A stretch of DNA of 64,000 nt from Bacillota bacterium (GTDB lineage Bacteria; Bacillota; Negativicutes; Sporomusales; Sporomusaceae): the NCBI GenBank assembly GCA_017889705.1, contig JAGGAB010000006.1, positions 58,406 through 122,405 of the forward strand, given 5' to 3'. Positions within the stretch are counted from its first letter, which is position 1; the number at the start of each line of letters is the position of its first letter. The notes below the pieces were generated by a model. The model saw only the letters and a program-made list of their open reading frames with translations. It ran no database searches and was not told where the DNA came from. A program made the position numbers and the translations under genes. Shown piece by piece: positions 1-7,590 of the stretch.

Positions 1-72
1 CTGCTTGTCTTCCCACCTAGGCTGCCACTTCTTCAATTTAAAGATATCCGGACATCTGCCTTTATCCGGCAA
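1..72 (-). CDS. possible 5' fragment of an unrecognised small protein (runs off the window)
   Basis: Reading the minus strand from a TTG at 72, an open frame of 24 codons runs off the left edge. It is rich in Lys, Trp and Pro and contains CPDIFKLKKWQPRW. A weak AGAGGTAG lies about ten bases upstream of the TTG. The frame is closed upstream by a TAG. It sits just beyond the terC terminator, so it would need its own promoter. I do not recognise it, and it may be chance. Confidence 0.2.
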   Translation of the reverse strand, partial: MPDKGRCPDIFKLKKWQPRWEDKQ

Positions 73-130
73 GTATTGATGCTACCTCTGCACCTTCTGG
101 TTTTCTGTTATATTCGTTATTTTTGCTGTT

Positions 131-164
131 AGGAAAAAAGAAAACACCGCAGCAATGCGGTGTT
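131..164 (-). terminator. intrinsic terminator of terC-like gene
   Basis: A perfect 9-bp stem (AACACCGCA / TGCGGTGTT) closes a tetraloop and is followed on the minus strand by a T-rich run (TTTCTTTTTT). It lies just past the terC-like stop codon. Confidence 0.85.
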
Positions 165-181
165 CATTATCGGTATTTGCA

Positions 182-874
182 CTATTGTACCGGATGGCCT
201 TCTTTAGCACAAGCTTCGCCGGTTGCTTCTTTGTGTGACTTCTTCCACCAGTAACCAAGAGCCAAAACGCCAAGCGTAACGGCTAATGGCAACAACCATT
301 CGGGAATAACGGCATGAATGGCTGAGCCGATTTTATGGTCATCCATCATCATTTCGCCGGCGGTCCAGGCAATAAGCCCTGCACCGACATACACAATTAT
401 CGGGAATTTATCCATAAGTTTTATTATGATTTGACTGCCGAAAATAATCAAAGGTATGCTAAGAGCCAGTCCTAGTCCTAGCAGCAGATAATCACCTTTA
501 GCCACAGCGGCAATCGCCAGCGTGTTATCAAGGCTCATAACCAAATCTGCAATAATAATGGTTTTAACTGCCGCCACAAACGAGGTTCCGGCTTCAATAT
601 CTTCTTCGCCCTTGTCTTCCATTAATAACTTCGCCGCAATCCAAACAAGAAGAATACCACCGATAAACTGTACATAGGGGATTTGCAAGAGTACAACTGC
701 TACGAGTGTTAAAATAACCCGCAGCCCTATTGCTCCGGCGCTACCCCACAGAATGGCCATCTTTTGCTGCTTTTGTGGCAAACAACGGCTAGCCATGGCA
801 ATGACTACTGCATTGTCGCCGCTAAGCACGATGTTAACCATCATGATACTAGCTAGCGCTACTAAAAACTCCAT
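182..874 (-). CDS. TerC family integral membrane protein (YjbE-like)
   Basis: A 230-residue polytopic membrane protein of the TerC family, whose members are linked to metal-ion (often manganese) export or metalation of secreted enzymes. Two family-typical acidic membrane motifs are visible: SGDNAVVIAMA near residues 19-29 and SLDNTLAIAAVA near residue 114. In related proteins the Asp residues line the ion path. Six or seven hydrophobic segments are apparent, and the C-terminal tail is charged (KKSHKEATGEAC). The ATG is preceded by AAAAGGAGTGCAGGAAA, a good ribosome binding site. It is monocistronic, with its own terminator at 131-164. The family assignment is firm; the transported ion is inference. 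Confidence 0.88.
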   Translation of the reverse strand: MEFLVALASIMMVNIVLSGDNAVVIAMASRCLPQKQQKMAILWGSAGAIGLRVILTLVAVVLLQIPYVQFIGGILLVWIAAKLLMEDKGEEDIEAGTSFVAAVKTIIIADLVMSLDNTLAIAAVAKGDYLLLGLGLALSIPLIIFGSQIIIKLMDKFPIIVYVGAGLIAWTAGEMMMDDHKIGSAIHAVIPEWLLPLAVTLGVLALGYWWKKSHKEATGEACAKEGHPVQ

Positions 875-1296
875 TTTCCTGCACTCCTTTTCTGTTATTA
901 TTGCTATGCAGCATTGTCTGGTGCCATTACAAAATCATTATGCCCTGGTTTTAGTACCAGATATCAAGATGTGCTGCTTTAATTTATTGTACTCCTCTCT
1001 ATCAAAATTCGCAAGTACTTGAACAACAAAATACTGTATACACAGACCCTAGTTTTTAATTAAATTTCACCATCTGAAACAAATCGTATTATTTCTTATA
1101 AAAATAGGTATTAATAGCTATATTATCCGAATTAGCATATGCACAATCACTTTCTAAGATGATATATGTTTGCATAAATATTCACAACAACAATAACACT
1201 TAATATTATTATCAGGTCTTATTACCTTGCGGCTTTCGCAGGTAATATTTATTAGTTTCTTCAGACAATTGTATTTTTCTTGCAACCTGATATTTT
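875..1296. other. AT-rich intergenic region, promoter side of terC-like gene
   Basis: 422 bases between the M19 peptidase stop and the terC-like start. It is very AT-rich from about 1020 to 1290, with no convincing ORF. A short hairpin (CTGGT / ACCAG) lies near 946-962 in the terC leader. I looked for the manganese yybP-ykoY riboswitch here because it often precedes terC genes, but its conserved GGGGAGTAG and GAGACC blocks are missing. Confidence 0.5.
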
Positions 1297-2238
1297 TTAC
1301 CGCAGAGTATCTTTAATCACTCTCAGCGCATTTTTCCAGCAAATTTTTTCAATTTCGTCTTGATGAAACCCACTTGCTTCCAAAGCAGTGACCAGTTTTT
1401 CCATTTGTCCGGCATGTGCCAACTCTAGTTCGGGACTAATTCCGTCAAAATCTGAGCCAATCGCAAGGACGTCACAGCCTCCGACATTATAGATATATTT
1501 TATATGGCAAACCATATCTTCAATCCGGCTAATCGGAGCATTTCCCAAAAAAGACTTCTCGAAGTTAATCCCGACAACGCCGCCTTTAGCTGCTACTAAC
1601 TTAAGCATATCATCTGTCAGATTGCGGCAATGGGCGGTAACCGACCAGGCATTGGAGTGCGAGGCCACAAATGGACTCTTCGACAAGTCAGCAACATCAT
1701 AAAACCCCTGATTGGAAAGATGTGACACGTCAATAAGCATTCCGAGCCTGTTCATCTCTTCTATAACTTCTTTACCAAAAGGAGTAAGCCCTTTATTCCG
1801 GCACTCCGTCAAAGCATTAGGGTAGCCAATTTCGTTAGGATAATTCCAGGTAAGCGTAATCAGCCTAACACCCAGTCGATAAAAATTACGCAGGTTGGCT
1901 AGATCGCCTTTAAGCACGCCGCCTTCTTCGATTGTCAAAAAGGCTGATAGTTTGCCAGCCTTTTTATTTTGCAGAAAATCGTTATAATTTCTGGCTATTG
2001 CCATATGCCGGTCATTGGTTTCCAGCTCCTGATAAAAACGGTCAATCATAGCCTGTGCTCTAAGGAGCGGATCACCGTCTTTTTGCAAATCAACAAACAT
2101 GGCAAAAAACTGCGCTTGCGCCTTTCCCTGCTGCAATTTCTGAATATCTACGTTAAATGAGTTATGATAAAGATTCCCTGTCTCGCCTTCTTCCATTAAA
2201 CGCAGAATGGTATCACAATGTAAATCAATACAGTTCAC
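1297..2238 (-). CDS. membrane dipeptidase, peptidase family M19
   Basis: A 313-residue zinc dipeptidase of family M19 (renal dipeptidase-like), which cleaves dipeptides, often with a D-residue in the second position. The N-terminal metal-binding motif IDLHCDTI, the GGVLKGDLANLRNFYRLGVR region, the VSHLS and ASHSNAWSV histidine motifs, and the IGSDFDG motif near the C-terminus are all visible and in family order. I chose a GTG start at 2238 rather than the ATG at 2274. GTG sits ten bases after GAGGAGGG and places the HCDT motif at the usual distance from the N-terminus, whereas the longer form would encode the Shine-Dalgarno site as protein. No signal peptide is visible, so it is probably cytoplasmic, in peptide or peptidoglycan-fragment turnover. 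Confidence 0.92.
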   Translation of the reverse strand: MNCIDLHCDTILRLMEEGETGNLYHNSFNVDIQKLQQGKAQAQFFAMFVDLQKDGDPLLRAQAMIDRFYQELETNDRHMAIARNYNDFLQNKKAGKLSAFLTIEEGGVLKGDLANLRNFYRLGVRLITLTWNYPNEIGYPNALTECRNKGLTPFGKEVIEEMNRLGMLIDVSHLSNQGFYDVADLSKSPFVASHSNAWSVTAHCRNLTDDMLKLVAAKGGVVGINFEKSFLGNAPISRIEDMVCHIKYIYNVGGCDVLAIGSDFDGISPELELAHAGQMEKLVTALEASGFHQDEIEKICWKNALRVIKDTLR

Positions 2239-2331
2239 CTGACTGTTTCCCTCCTCTGCCTTGCGGCCCCACACAACTTTCTATCTATAGTGTAATACTA
2301 TGAAGCATCGCTAGCGGCAATACTAGTTTAA

Positions 2332-2526
2332 TCATCCTTGTACATTGTCTACGCTACAACTGCCGTCAACTTGCTGGCTAAATTCATCATATTCGGCCTC
2401 GCTCAGTATGCCAGCCTTACTTAGTTCTTTTTTTAGTTCAGAAGGTTCCAGACCTCTCCAAGCTTCATACTGACGGCTGTCGATCAAAAAATTATTAATA
2501 AGGTATCCCAACACATTGCCTGTCAC
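2332..2526 (-). CDS. small hypothetical protein (64 aa)
   Basis: A 64-codon frame starting with GTG seven bases after a strong AGGAGG, which argues for a real gene. The product is acidic and mostly helical, with the segment EPSELKKELSKAGILSEAEYDEF resembling a short coiled or helix-turn-helix-like region. It has a hydrophobic N-terminal stretch (GNVLGYLINNFLI) and a single C-terminal Cys. It lies upstream of the M19 dipeptidase on the same strand with a gap of about 90 bases, so the two may share a transcript. I do not recognise a family. Confidence 0.6.
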   Translation of the reverse strand: MTGNVLGYLINNFLIDSRQYEAWRGLEPSELKKELSKAGILSEAEYDEFSQQVDGSCSVDNVQG

Positions 2527-2619
2527 AACTCTTCCTCCTATTAATTATAACTACATACAGCTATAATTAGTATATCCAAAAATTTTGACCTTACCGCTAC
2601 TCCTTTTAAGAGGTGCACT

Positions 2620-3348
2620 ATGGAAAAATTCCTTATTCAGTTGGCACAGACTGAGTTACCCTGCGTTTTCCACCCCGCTTGCCAGCCTTCGGCTGCAACC
2701 TTGATTATTTCCCACGGTTTTCGCGGCAGCAAAGACGGCGGCGGCCGAGCAGTCCGCCTGGCAGAAACCCTTGCCGCGGCCTCGTTCAATGTACTTCGGT
2801 TTGACTTTACTCCCCAGCAAAATATCTCACGCCAACTTGCTGAACTCACTGCAATTATTGCTTACTGCCGCCAAACAATTGGCGGACAATTATTCCTTGT
2901 GGGACGCAGCCTTGGCGGCAGTACCTCGCTGGCGGCAGTTGCCCATGACAAATCCATAGACGGTCTGATTCTCTGGGCAACCCCCTGGAATTTGACTGCA
3001 ACCTTTAAGCTGGCATTAGGAGTACATTATGACCAACTGGCCGCAGGCAACACGCTGCAGCTAGCTGATGAGTACGGCGAGCTGCTGCTTACGCCTGATT
3101 TTATCCATGATTTTACTAAGCATGATATGTTAGCCTATGTAAAACAGTTAGGACAACGGCCGTTGCTCCTCCTCCACGGTACAGAAGATACCCTGGTTTC
3201 GGTTAACCAGGCGCAAACCATTTACAGACAAGCCACCGGCCCCAAGAAACTTATCCTTTATCCAAGCGGCGATCATCATCTGACAGAACACTCCGAACTG
3301 GCCAGCAGCGATATTTTGAGTTGGCTTAGCACGGTTGCGCCCAATTAA
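2620..3348 (+). CDS. alpha/beta hydrolase
   Basis: A 242-residue serine hydrolase of the alpha/beta fold. The oxyanion-loop region SHGFRGSKDGGG lies near residue 30, the nucleophile elbow GRSLGGS near residue 92, the acid in LLLHGTEDTLV near residue 180, and the catalytic His in SGDHHLTEHS near residue 220. This order and spacing fit acyl-peptide, dienelactone or BAAT-type hydrolases acting on small esters. The ATG follows AAGAGGTG. It is divergently oriented from the small ORF at 2332-2526. The substrate cannot be told from sequence. Confidence 0.85.
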   Translation: MEKFLIQLAQTELPCVFHPACQPSAATLIISHGFRGSKDGGGRAVRLAETLAAASFNVLRFDFTPQQNISRQLAELTAIIAYCRQTIGGQLFLVGRSLGGSTSLAAVAHDKSIDGLILWATPWNLTATFKLALGVHYDQLAAGNTLQLADEYGELLLTPDFIHDFTKHDMLAYVKQLGQRPLLLLHGTEDTLVSVNQAQTIYRQATGPKKLILYPSGDHHLTEHSELASSDILSWLSTVAPN

Positions 3349-3421
3349 CCCATTCGCTAATTCTCTTCCTGCCAAACGAACGCGAGTCTCCACGTTTAAA
3401 ACTTAGTGGTGACAGCTTTTT

Positions 3422-3460
3422 TTGTAAAAAACAATCCTCGAACTTCGAAAAGTCCGAGGA
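3422..3460 (-). terminator. intrinsic terminator of flavodoxin gene
   Basis: An 11-bp stem with one mismatch (TCCTCGAACTT / AAGTCCGAGGA, CGAA loop) is followed on the minus strand by TTGTTTTTTAC. It lies downstream of the flavodoxin gene. Confidence 0.7.
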
Positions 3461-3573
3461 AAGATATAGCATTAATTTATAAAACTAAGTAGGACAAGAA
3501 ACCTGCCCCCCTGTCCCACTTTTGGTTTTTCATAAAATAATTATCGCTATTGCAATAACCCATTGTCTAGGCA

Positions 3574-4008
3574 TTATACTGCTGCAGCCAGTTTTTCTCC
3601 CAGCTTTTTGCAGTTATCTAAAGCTGCTTGGTCGGGAAAGTTTTTAGCAATTAATCCTTCAGCCACTAATTGTCCCCCGCACGCTTTCATTCTGTCGTCC
3701 CACTCACGCATCCACTGTCCGTCGCCCCAATCATAAGAACCAAACAGGGCTATTGGTTTGCCGTTTAAGCCTGCGCCTTCAACAGAAGTGACAAAGGGTT
3801 CCATTTCGCCTTCTTCCAAAACCTCGTCACCCATAGCCGGGCAACCCAGTGCAACCGCATCGGCAGTCAGGACATTCTCTGCGGTAGCTTCATCAACCGC
3901 AAGCAATGCCACCTCCGCGCCGGCACTTCCGGCACCTGCAGCAACAGCCTCAGCCATCTCTTTGGTATTGCCGCTTCCACTCCAATAGATTACGGTGATT
4001 TTTTTCAT
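3574..4008 (-). CDS. flavodoxin
   Basis: A 144-residue short-chain flavodoxin, an FMN electron carrier that replaces ferredoxin under iron starvation. The FMN phosphate loop WSGSGNTKEMA lies at residues 9-19, the 50s-loop ALGCPAMGDEVLEEGE near 58, and the 90s-loop FGSYDWGDGQWM near 88. I placed the start at the ATG at 4008, which follows GGAGGG at the correct distance. An upstream in-frame ATG at 4035 lies inside the operator and would add nine unrelated residues. A promoter (TTGACA-17-TATTAT) with an overlapping Fur-like palindrome precedes it, so iron-repressed expression is very likely. Family assignment is firm; regulation is inferred from the operator. Confidence 0.93.
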   Translation of the reverse strand: MKKITVIYWSGSGNTKEMAEAVAAGAGSAGAEVALLAVDEATAENVLTADAVALGCPAMGDEVLEEGEMEPFVTSVEGAGLNGKPIALFGSYDWGDGQWMREWDDRMKACGGQLVAEGLIAKNFPDQAALDNCKKLGEKLAAAV

Positions 4009-4033
4009 TACTATCCCTCCAAACACACTAAGC

Positions 4034-4074
4034 ATTATTTATTTGAGAATAATTCTCAATCTCAAATAAATAAT
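4034..4074. promoter_or_regulatory. Fur-type operator of flavodoxin gene
   Basis: A perfect 8-1-8 palindrome, TTGAGAAT-A-ATTCTCAA (4043-4059), matches the 7-1-7 form of Fur boxes. It is nested in a larger structure in which ATTATTTATTTGAGA (4034-4048) is exactly inverted at 4060-4074, giving two overlapping palindromes. The right arm overlaps the -10 element of the flavodoxin promoter. Confidence 0.8.
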
Positions 4075-4098
4075 ACCATTTCCCTCTTTTCCTGTCAA
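4070..4098 (-). promoter_or_regulatory. sigma-A type promoter of flavodoxin gene
   Basis: Minus strand: TTGACA (4093-4098), 17-base spacer, TATTAT (4070-4075). The -10 overlaps the Fur-like palindrome, as expected for repression. Confidence 0.7.
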
Positions 4099-4123
4099 CT
4101 CAGGGAAAGTGGTTCTGGCGAAC

Positions 4124-4164
4124 ACACGAAAAATAAGGACTCGGGAACGCTTCCCAAGTCCTTT
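4124..4164 (-). terminator. terminator after tRNA-Ser(GCT)
   Basis: Inverted repeat AAGGACTCGGGAA / TTCCCAAGTCCTT with one G-T pair, followed on the minus strand by ATTTTTCG. Confidence 0.7.
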
Positions 4165-4176
4165 AGTCTTTATGTA

Positions 4177-4267
4177 TGGCGGAGTGGCAGGGATTTGAAC
4201 CCTGGCAGGCCTCACGACCTCTAACGATTTAGCAAACCGTCCTCTTCAGCCACTTGAGTACCACTCC
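4177..4267 (-). tRNA. tRNA-Ser (anticodon GCT)
   Basis: The minus strand reads as a class II tRNA with a long variable arm. Acceptor stem GGAGTGG pairs with CCACTCC, G73-CCA is encoded, and the T-loop is GTTCAAATC. Anticodon GCT is at 4231-4233, giving serine (AGC/AGU codons). Confidence 0.95.
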
Positions 4268-4405
4268 GTGTCAATAAATTGTTTAGATTATACCAAATGC
4301 CCTACCGTAAGTCAATTATAGAGATGTTCCTCACTACCGCTCGGAACTAAGCAACTCACACAGGTTCTCATTTTGCTTATCGCTCGTAAGAACTTGGTTC
4401 GCTTA

Positions 4406-4494
4406 TGGCGGAGGGGGTGGGATTCGAACCCACGGTCCCTTTCAGGATCACTGGTTTTCAAGACCAGCTCCATAAACCGCTCGGACACCCCTCC
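4406..4494 (-). tRNA. tRNA-Ser (anticodon TGA)
   Basis: A second class II serine tRNA on the minus strand, with acceptor stem GGAGGGG / CCCCTCC, encoded GCCA 3' end, T-loop GTTCGAATC and anticodon TGA at 4458-4460 (UCA/UCG codons). It lies 138 bases upstream of tRNA-Ser(GCT) on the same strand, so the two are probably cotranscribed. Confidence 0.95.
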
Positions 4495-4784
4495 GTTATA
4501 GCACAGTTAGTATTATAACAAACGGCAAGATGGCTTGTCAATAAACATGATTTGGTATTTTCTATCTGCTGCTTTTTTTGTCAATAATAGCTTGCCAAGT
4601 ATTTTTCTTACCTCTATTTCATATATTATAAGGTATCGCCAGTTCATTGCAAAAATATACTTCCTGTTAGTATCACTCAGTTTTCCAGGTAAAAAACAAG
4701 TTAATTTTTTATAAAAGGGTTGACTATTACTGTAAACAGAATTATATTCTTTATAGAGATATTTAAAGATAATCATTAATATTT

Positions 4785-5062
4785 CAAAGGCAGGTGAGAT
4801 ATATGGACGTAGGCCGACCTAGTTGGCTTCATTTGTTTAATTTAATTAAAATTAGGGGAATATTCCATTTTTCTCGCCAAATTTATCTGTGTACACACCT
4901 TGGCAGCTTCGGCTGAGTGTTACCTAATTTATGAGGCATATATTTGCGTTCCCCTAACATCAGAAACACGGCAGACGCTAAAGCTTTTCAAAAGCGCTGC
5001 CCATACCACACTATCTTGTCATCAAGAAAGTTTACTTTCCGGCAAGACAACAAGAGAGGGGG
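4785..5062 (+). promoter_or_regulatory. long structured leader of corA; possible magnesium-responsive element
   Basis: About 280 bases precede the corA start. Visible pairing includes GGCAG (4789-4793) with CTGCC (4997-5001), TTAGGGGAA (4852-4860) with TTCCCCTAA (about 4949-4957), and ATATATG with CATATAT. A hairpin GAAAG-TTTA-CTTTC stands inside CTTGTC / GGCAAG just before the ribosome binding site. The 5' AGGTGAG and 3' GCTAAAGCT blocks resemble the ends of the M-box (ykoK) magnesium riboswitch, but its central conserved parts are not clear. Identity as an M-box is therefore only a suggestion. The 4495-4784 part upstream is AT-rich with nothing else visible. Confidence 0.3.
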
Positions 5063-5069
5063 AGCATTT

Positions 5070-6017
5070 ATGCTGAAAATATATCGCAGCAACTGCACAA
5101 AATTATATGAACTTACTTTTCAGACACTGGAACGAGGCGCTTGGTTTAACCTGATTAATCCAACACCGGATGAACTTGAGAAAGTAGCCGCCATAACCGG
5201 TAGCCCGCTTGACTTCCTTAAGTCTGCTTTGGACGAAGAGGAACGTTCCCGTATTGAACTTGAAGAAAATCACATGCTTGTCATCACCAATATTCCGATT
5301 ACCCGCGGTCACGACAGTTATGATGCCTTACCACTTGGCATTGTACTCACCCCTGATTATATAATTACGGTTTGTTTAGAGCCTAACGAAGTCTTAGCCG
5401 ACTTTAGCTCTGAAAACCATCGGATATTCAGCACTTTTAAAAAGACCAGATTTCTTTTTCAGATTCTCTATAAATCGGCGACTCTATATTTGCGGTACTT
5501 ACGACAAATTAACCGTCGCACAGACGAAATTGAACGTTATATGCGCCGAGCCATGCAAAATGAAGAAATCTTTCAGCTCTTGGAATTGCAAAAAGGTTTA
5601 ACCTACTTTGCCGCCTCTCTTCGTTCTAACGGCATAGTTTTGGAAAAACTCTTGCGGCTTCGTTCTACCAGCCAGGTTCAGCACTTAATCAAAATGTATG
5701 AGGAAGACGAAGACCTGCTGGAAGATGTTATTATTGAAAATAAACAGGCAATTGAAATGGTAGAGATGTACAGCCGAATTATGAGCGGGATGATGGACAC
5801 CTTTACTTCCATTATCTCCAACAATCTCAACCGAGTTATGAAGTTCCTGGCTTCCATGACCATTATTCTGGCCATTCCCACAATGGTTGCCAGCTTCATG
5901 GGAATGAACGTGGATGTGCCTTTTGGTACCGGCGGCGGCTTCCTAATAACTTTGTTATTTGCGCTCGGAGTTACTGCGCTTAGCGCTTTTGGCCTGTGGC
6001 GCAAAGGCATGTTTTAA
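5070..6017 (+). CDS. corA: CorA family magnesium/divalent cation transporter
   Basis: A 315-residue homologue of the pentameric CorA channel, which imports Mg2+ (sometimes Co2+ or Ni2+) through the inner membrane. It has a long acidic and helical cytoplasmic domain, then two C-terminal membrane helices: roughly residues 258-283, ending in the family signature GMN inside FMGMNVDVPF, and a final segment before LWRKGMF. The start is the ATG at 5070 after AGAGGGGGAGC. An open frame extends upstream to 4944 but has no ribosome binding site and lies in the leader. A strong terminator follows. The long leader suggests regulation by cation level. Family assignment is secure. Confidence 0.93.
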   Translation: MLKIYRSNCTKLYELTFQTLERGAWFNLINPTPDELEKVAAITGSPLDFLKSALDEEERSRIELEENHMLVITNIPITRGHDSYDALPLGIVLTPDYIITVCLEPNEVLADFSSENHRIFSTFKKTRFLFQILYKSATLYLRYLRQINRRTDEIERYMRRAMQNEEIFQLLELQKGLTYFAASLRSNGIVLEKLLRLRSTSQVQHLIKMYEEDEDLLEDVIIENKQAIEMVEMYSRIMSGMMDTFTSIISNNLNRVMKFLASMTIILAIPTMVASFMGMNVDVPFGTGGGFLITLLFALGVTALSAFGLWRKGMF

Positions 6018-6036
6018 TGTAACGTAACCAACCACC

Positions 6037-6082
6037 AACGGCAAAATCTGCCTGCTTTTCAGATTTTGCCGTTTTCTTTTGC
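6037..6082 (+). terminator. intrinsic terminator of corA
   Basis: A perfect 14-bp stem (AACGGCAAAATCTG / CAGATTTTGCCGTT) is followed by TTCTTTTGCTGTTTT. Confidence 0.88.
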
Positions 6083-6168
6083 TGTTTTATAGGTTACGGG
6101 CAGGAAACCAGTCTTGCGACACGAATTAATTGTATAGAATAAACAGCAAGAATACGGAGGAATTACAT

Positions 6169-7065
6169 ATGTTTAAAAAGACTTTAGTCTGCTTGACTAT
6201 CTGCATAATGGTTATTGCCGGGCTGCCACTGGGTGCCGGTGCCGCTCCTGTTATAACTGCCGCCGAAACTACTTCAGCAGCAACTGCTCTTGATCCAGTA
6301 GGCAGCAACGGTTCTATCGACTGGGATAAAAGAACAATTGAAGCCGTAGGTTACGGCCTGCCTTCCTCACTGTCCAAGTCACCGGCTCATGCCCAGCTTA
6401 TGGCAAGACGGGCTGCCATTGCCGATGCTTACCGCAACCTGCTTGAAGCCATCCAAGGTGTCAAAGTTGATTCCGAAACCACCGTACAAAATTTTGAGAC
6501 TGTTAATGATACCGTAAAAGTTAAGATTTCCGGCCTGGTTAGCGGCGCCAGAATTGTCACCGAGCAACCTCTTGCCGACGGCTCTTACCAGGTAACCATG
6601 AGTGTTAATCTGTACGGCCGCAGCAGTCTTTCCGAAATAATTGCCGATACCACTAAATCTGCCGGCCAGCAGCCACTGCCTGATCCTTCTCTGGCATACA
6701 TACCCAAAGCGCTGCCAGCCTATACCGGACTGGTTATTGACACCACCGGCCTGCCGCTGGTTAGAGCAATGTCACCGGTAATCTACGACGAAACCGGCCG
6801 CCCGATTTATGGTCATACCAACCTGATCCCCGATTATGTCGTATCGAAGGGTATGGTGGATTATATGTGCACCCCCGAAGATCTCAGAGACCTCGACCTC
6901 GGCCAATCCCGCGCCGGCATCAATCCGATTTCCGTAAAAGCTATTGGCCTGCGCGACCACAATGTAAATATCGTAATCAGCCAAGCTGACGCCGACCTAA
7001 TTCTAGCGGCCAATGCCCAAGCCAACTTCCTTCCTAAAGCTACGGTCTGTGTAAAACAAAATTAA
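6169..7065 (+). CDS. secreted LPP20-family protein
   Basis: A 298-residue exported protein. Residues 1-26 form a signal peptide (Lys-rich start, hydrophobic core, AGAA cleavage region) without a lipobox Cys. Residues about 60-140 match the LPP20/FlgT-N-type fold: the segment AQLMARRAAIADAYRNLLEAI followed by a beta-rich stretch with SGLVSGARIVTE. The C-terminal half (ALPAYTGLVIDTTGLPLVRAMSP onward) is a second conserved domain found with LPP20 in other bacteria. The start is the ATG at 6169, after CGGAGGAATTACAT; the ATG at 6130 lacks a ribosome binding site. The likely location is the periplasm or envelope. The precise role is unknown. Confidence 0.75.
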   Translation: MFKKTLVCLTICIMVIAGLPLGAGAAPVITAAETTSAATALDPVGSNGSIDWDKRTIEAVGYGLPSSLSKSPAHAQLMARRAAIADAYRNLLEAIQGVKVDSETTVQNFETVNDTVKVKISGLVSGARIVTEQPLADGSYQVTMSVNLYGRSSLSEIIADTTKSAGQQPLPDPSLAYIPKALPAYTGLVIDTTGLPLVRAMSPVIYDETGRPIYGHTNLIPDYVVSKGMVDYMCTPEDLRDLDLGQSRAGINPISVKAIGLRDHNVNIVISQADADLILAANAQANFLPKATVCVKQN

Positions 7066-7074
7066 TAGACAAAG

Positions 7075-7460
7075 AGGCCATCGCATTAAGTAATGAATTG
7101 ACCCTAAATTAGTGCGATGGCTTTTTTCATACCTTTTGAATTTATAAGTTTGTGGGAGTATTGGAAGCCTTATATAAAGTGCTTTCCCCGGTAACCCTCG
7201 TAACTACCGTAGCCCCTTGGCCTTTGCCGGAAAAAGCGTTCCGAAGGAGAAAAGCCGGGTGGTATTCCGTTAAGCAATCCGTACTGTTTGAGCGTAGCGA
7301 GTTTACGGATTGTAGGAATATCACCTGGCTTTTCAGGTCCGCGCATTGAAATGGAGACTATATCATATAGCTATGAAAGCAGATCTCCAGTGGAACAGGT
7401 TAGCGTGGAGGCTTTGGGCCTAGAATTTTTGGTACTTTTGTTTCATGACAAAAGTACACC
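7075..7460 (+). repeat. intergenic repeat, copy A (structured, 300-400 nt family)
   Basis: First of three long copies (others at 26828-27232 plus and 63350-63655 minus). Its parts in order are: a hairpin with T-run (7077-7127) that doubles as the terminator of the LPP20 gene; the conserved block AAAAAGCGTTCCGAAGGAG; a long hairpin 7250-7333 with outer stem AAAAGCC...GGCTTTT and inner stem CAATCCGTA / TACGGATTG; a small hairpin CTATA-TCA-TATAG; the block GGTTAGCGTGGAGGC; GGGCCTAGA; and a terminal hairpin GTACTTTTGT / ACAAAAGTAC (7432-7457). Base changes in the stems are compensated between copies. No transposase or conserved reading frame is present. Confidence 0.85.
7077..7127 (+). terminator. 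terminator of LPP20-type gene (5' part of repeat copy A)
   Basis: The stem GCCATCGCATTAA / TTAGTGCGATGGC is followed by TTTTTTC. Nearly the same terminator occurs at 26831-26868 after the HD-GYP-like gene, also at the 5' end of a repeat copy. Confidence 0.85.
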
Positions 7461-7544
7461 CCGTCCACTTGGTTTCCATTAATTTTATTAATAGCGCAAA
7501 TTGAATTTTCCATCAAAGCGGACAATAGTGCAAAAACCTTTAAC

Positions 7545-7588
7545 CAGAGTGTATCGAAACTTTTTTTGTTTCAGTACACTCTGTCTTT
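7545..7588. terminator. hairpin after addA, probable terminator
   Basis: CAGAGTGTATCGAAAC pairs with GTTTCAGTACACTCTG apart from two central mismatches, with a seven-T loop. It lies just past the addA stop. T-runs on either flank are weak. Confidence 0.45.
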
Positions 7589-7590
7589 TC

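Noticed and set aside
875..1020. yybP-ykoY manganese riboswitch before the terC-like gene
   Set aside because: GAGGAGTACAATA looks slightly similar, but the conserved GGGGAGTAG, the TACGGG loop and GAGACC parts are absent.
4513..4776. 87-codon open frame on the minus strand
   Set aside because: No ribosome binding site, AT-driven composition (Lys, Ile, Tyr, Leu rich), and it overlaps the start of the corA leader region.
7280..7310. TTTGAGCG...GCGAGTTT in the repeat loop as a protein-binding palindrome
   Set aside because: It is a mirror repeat, not an inverted repeat, so it has no twofold symmetry. It is better seen as the loop of the hairpin.
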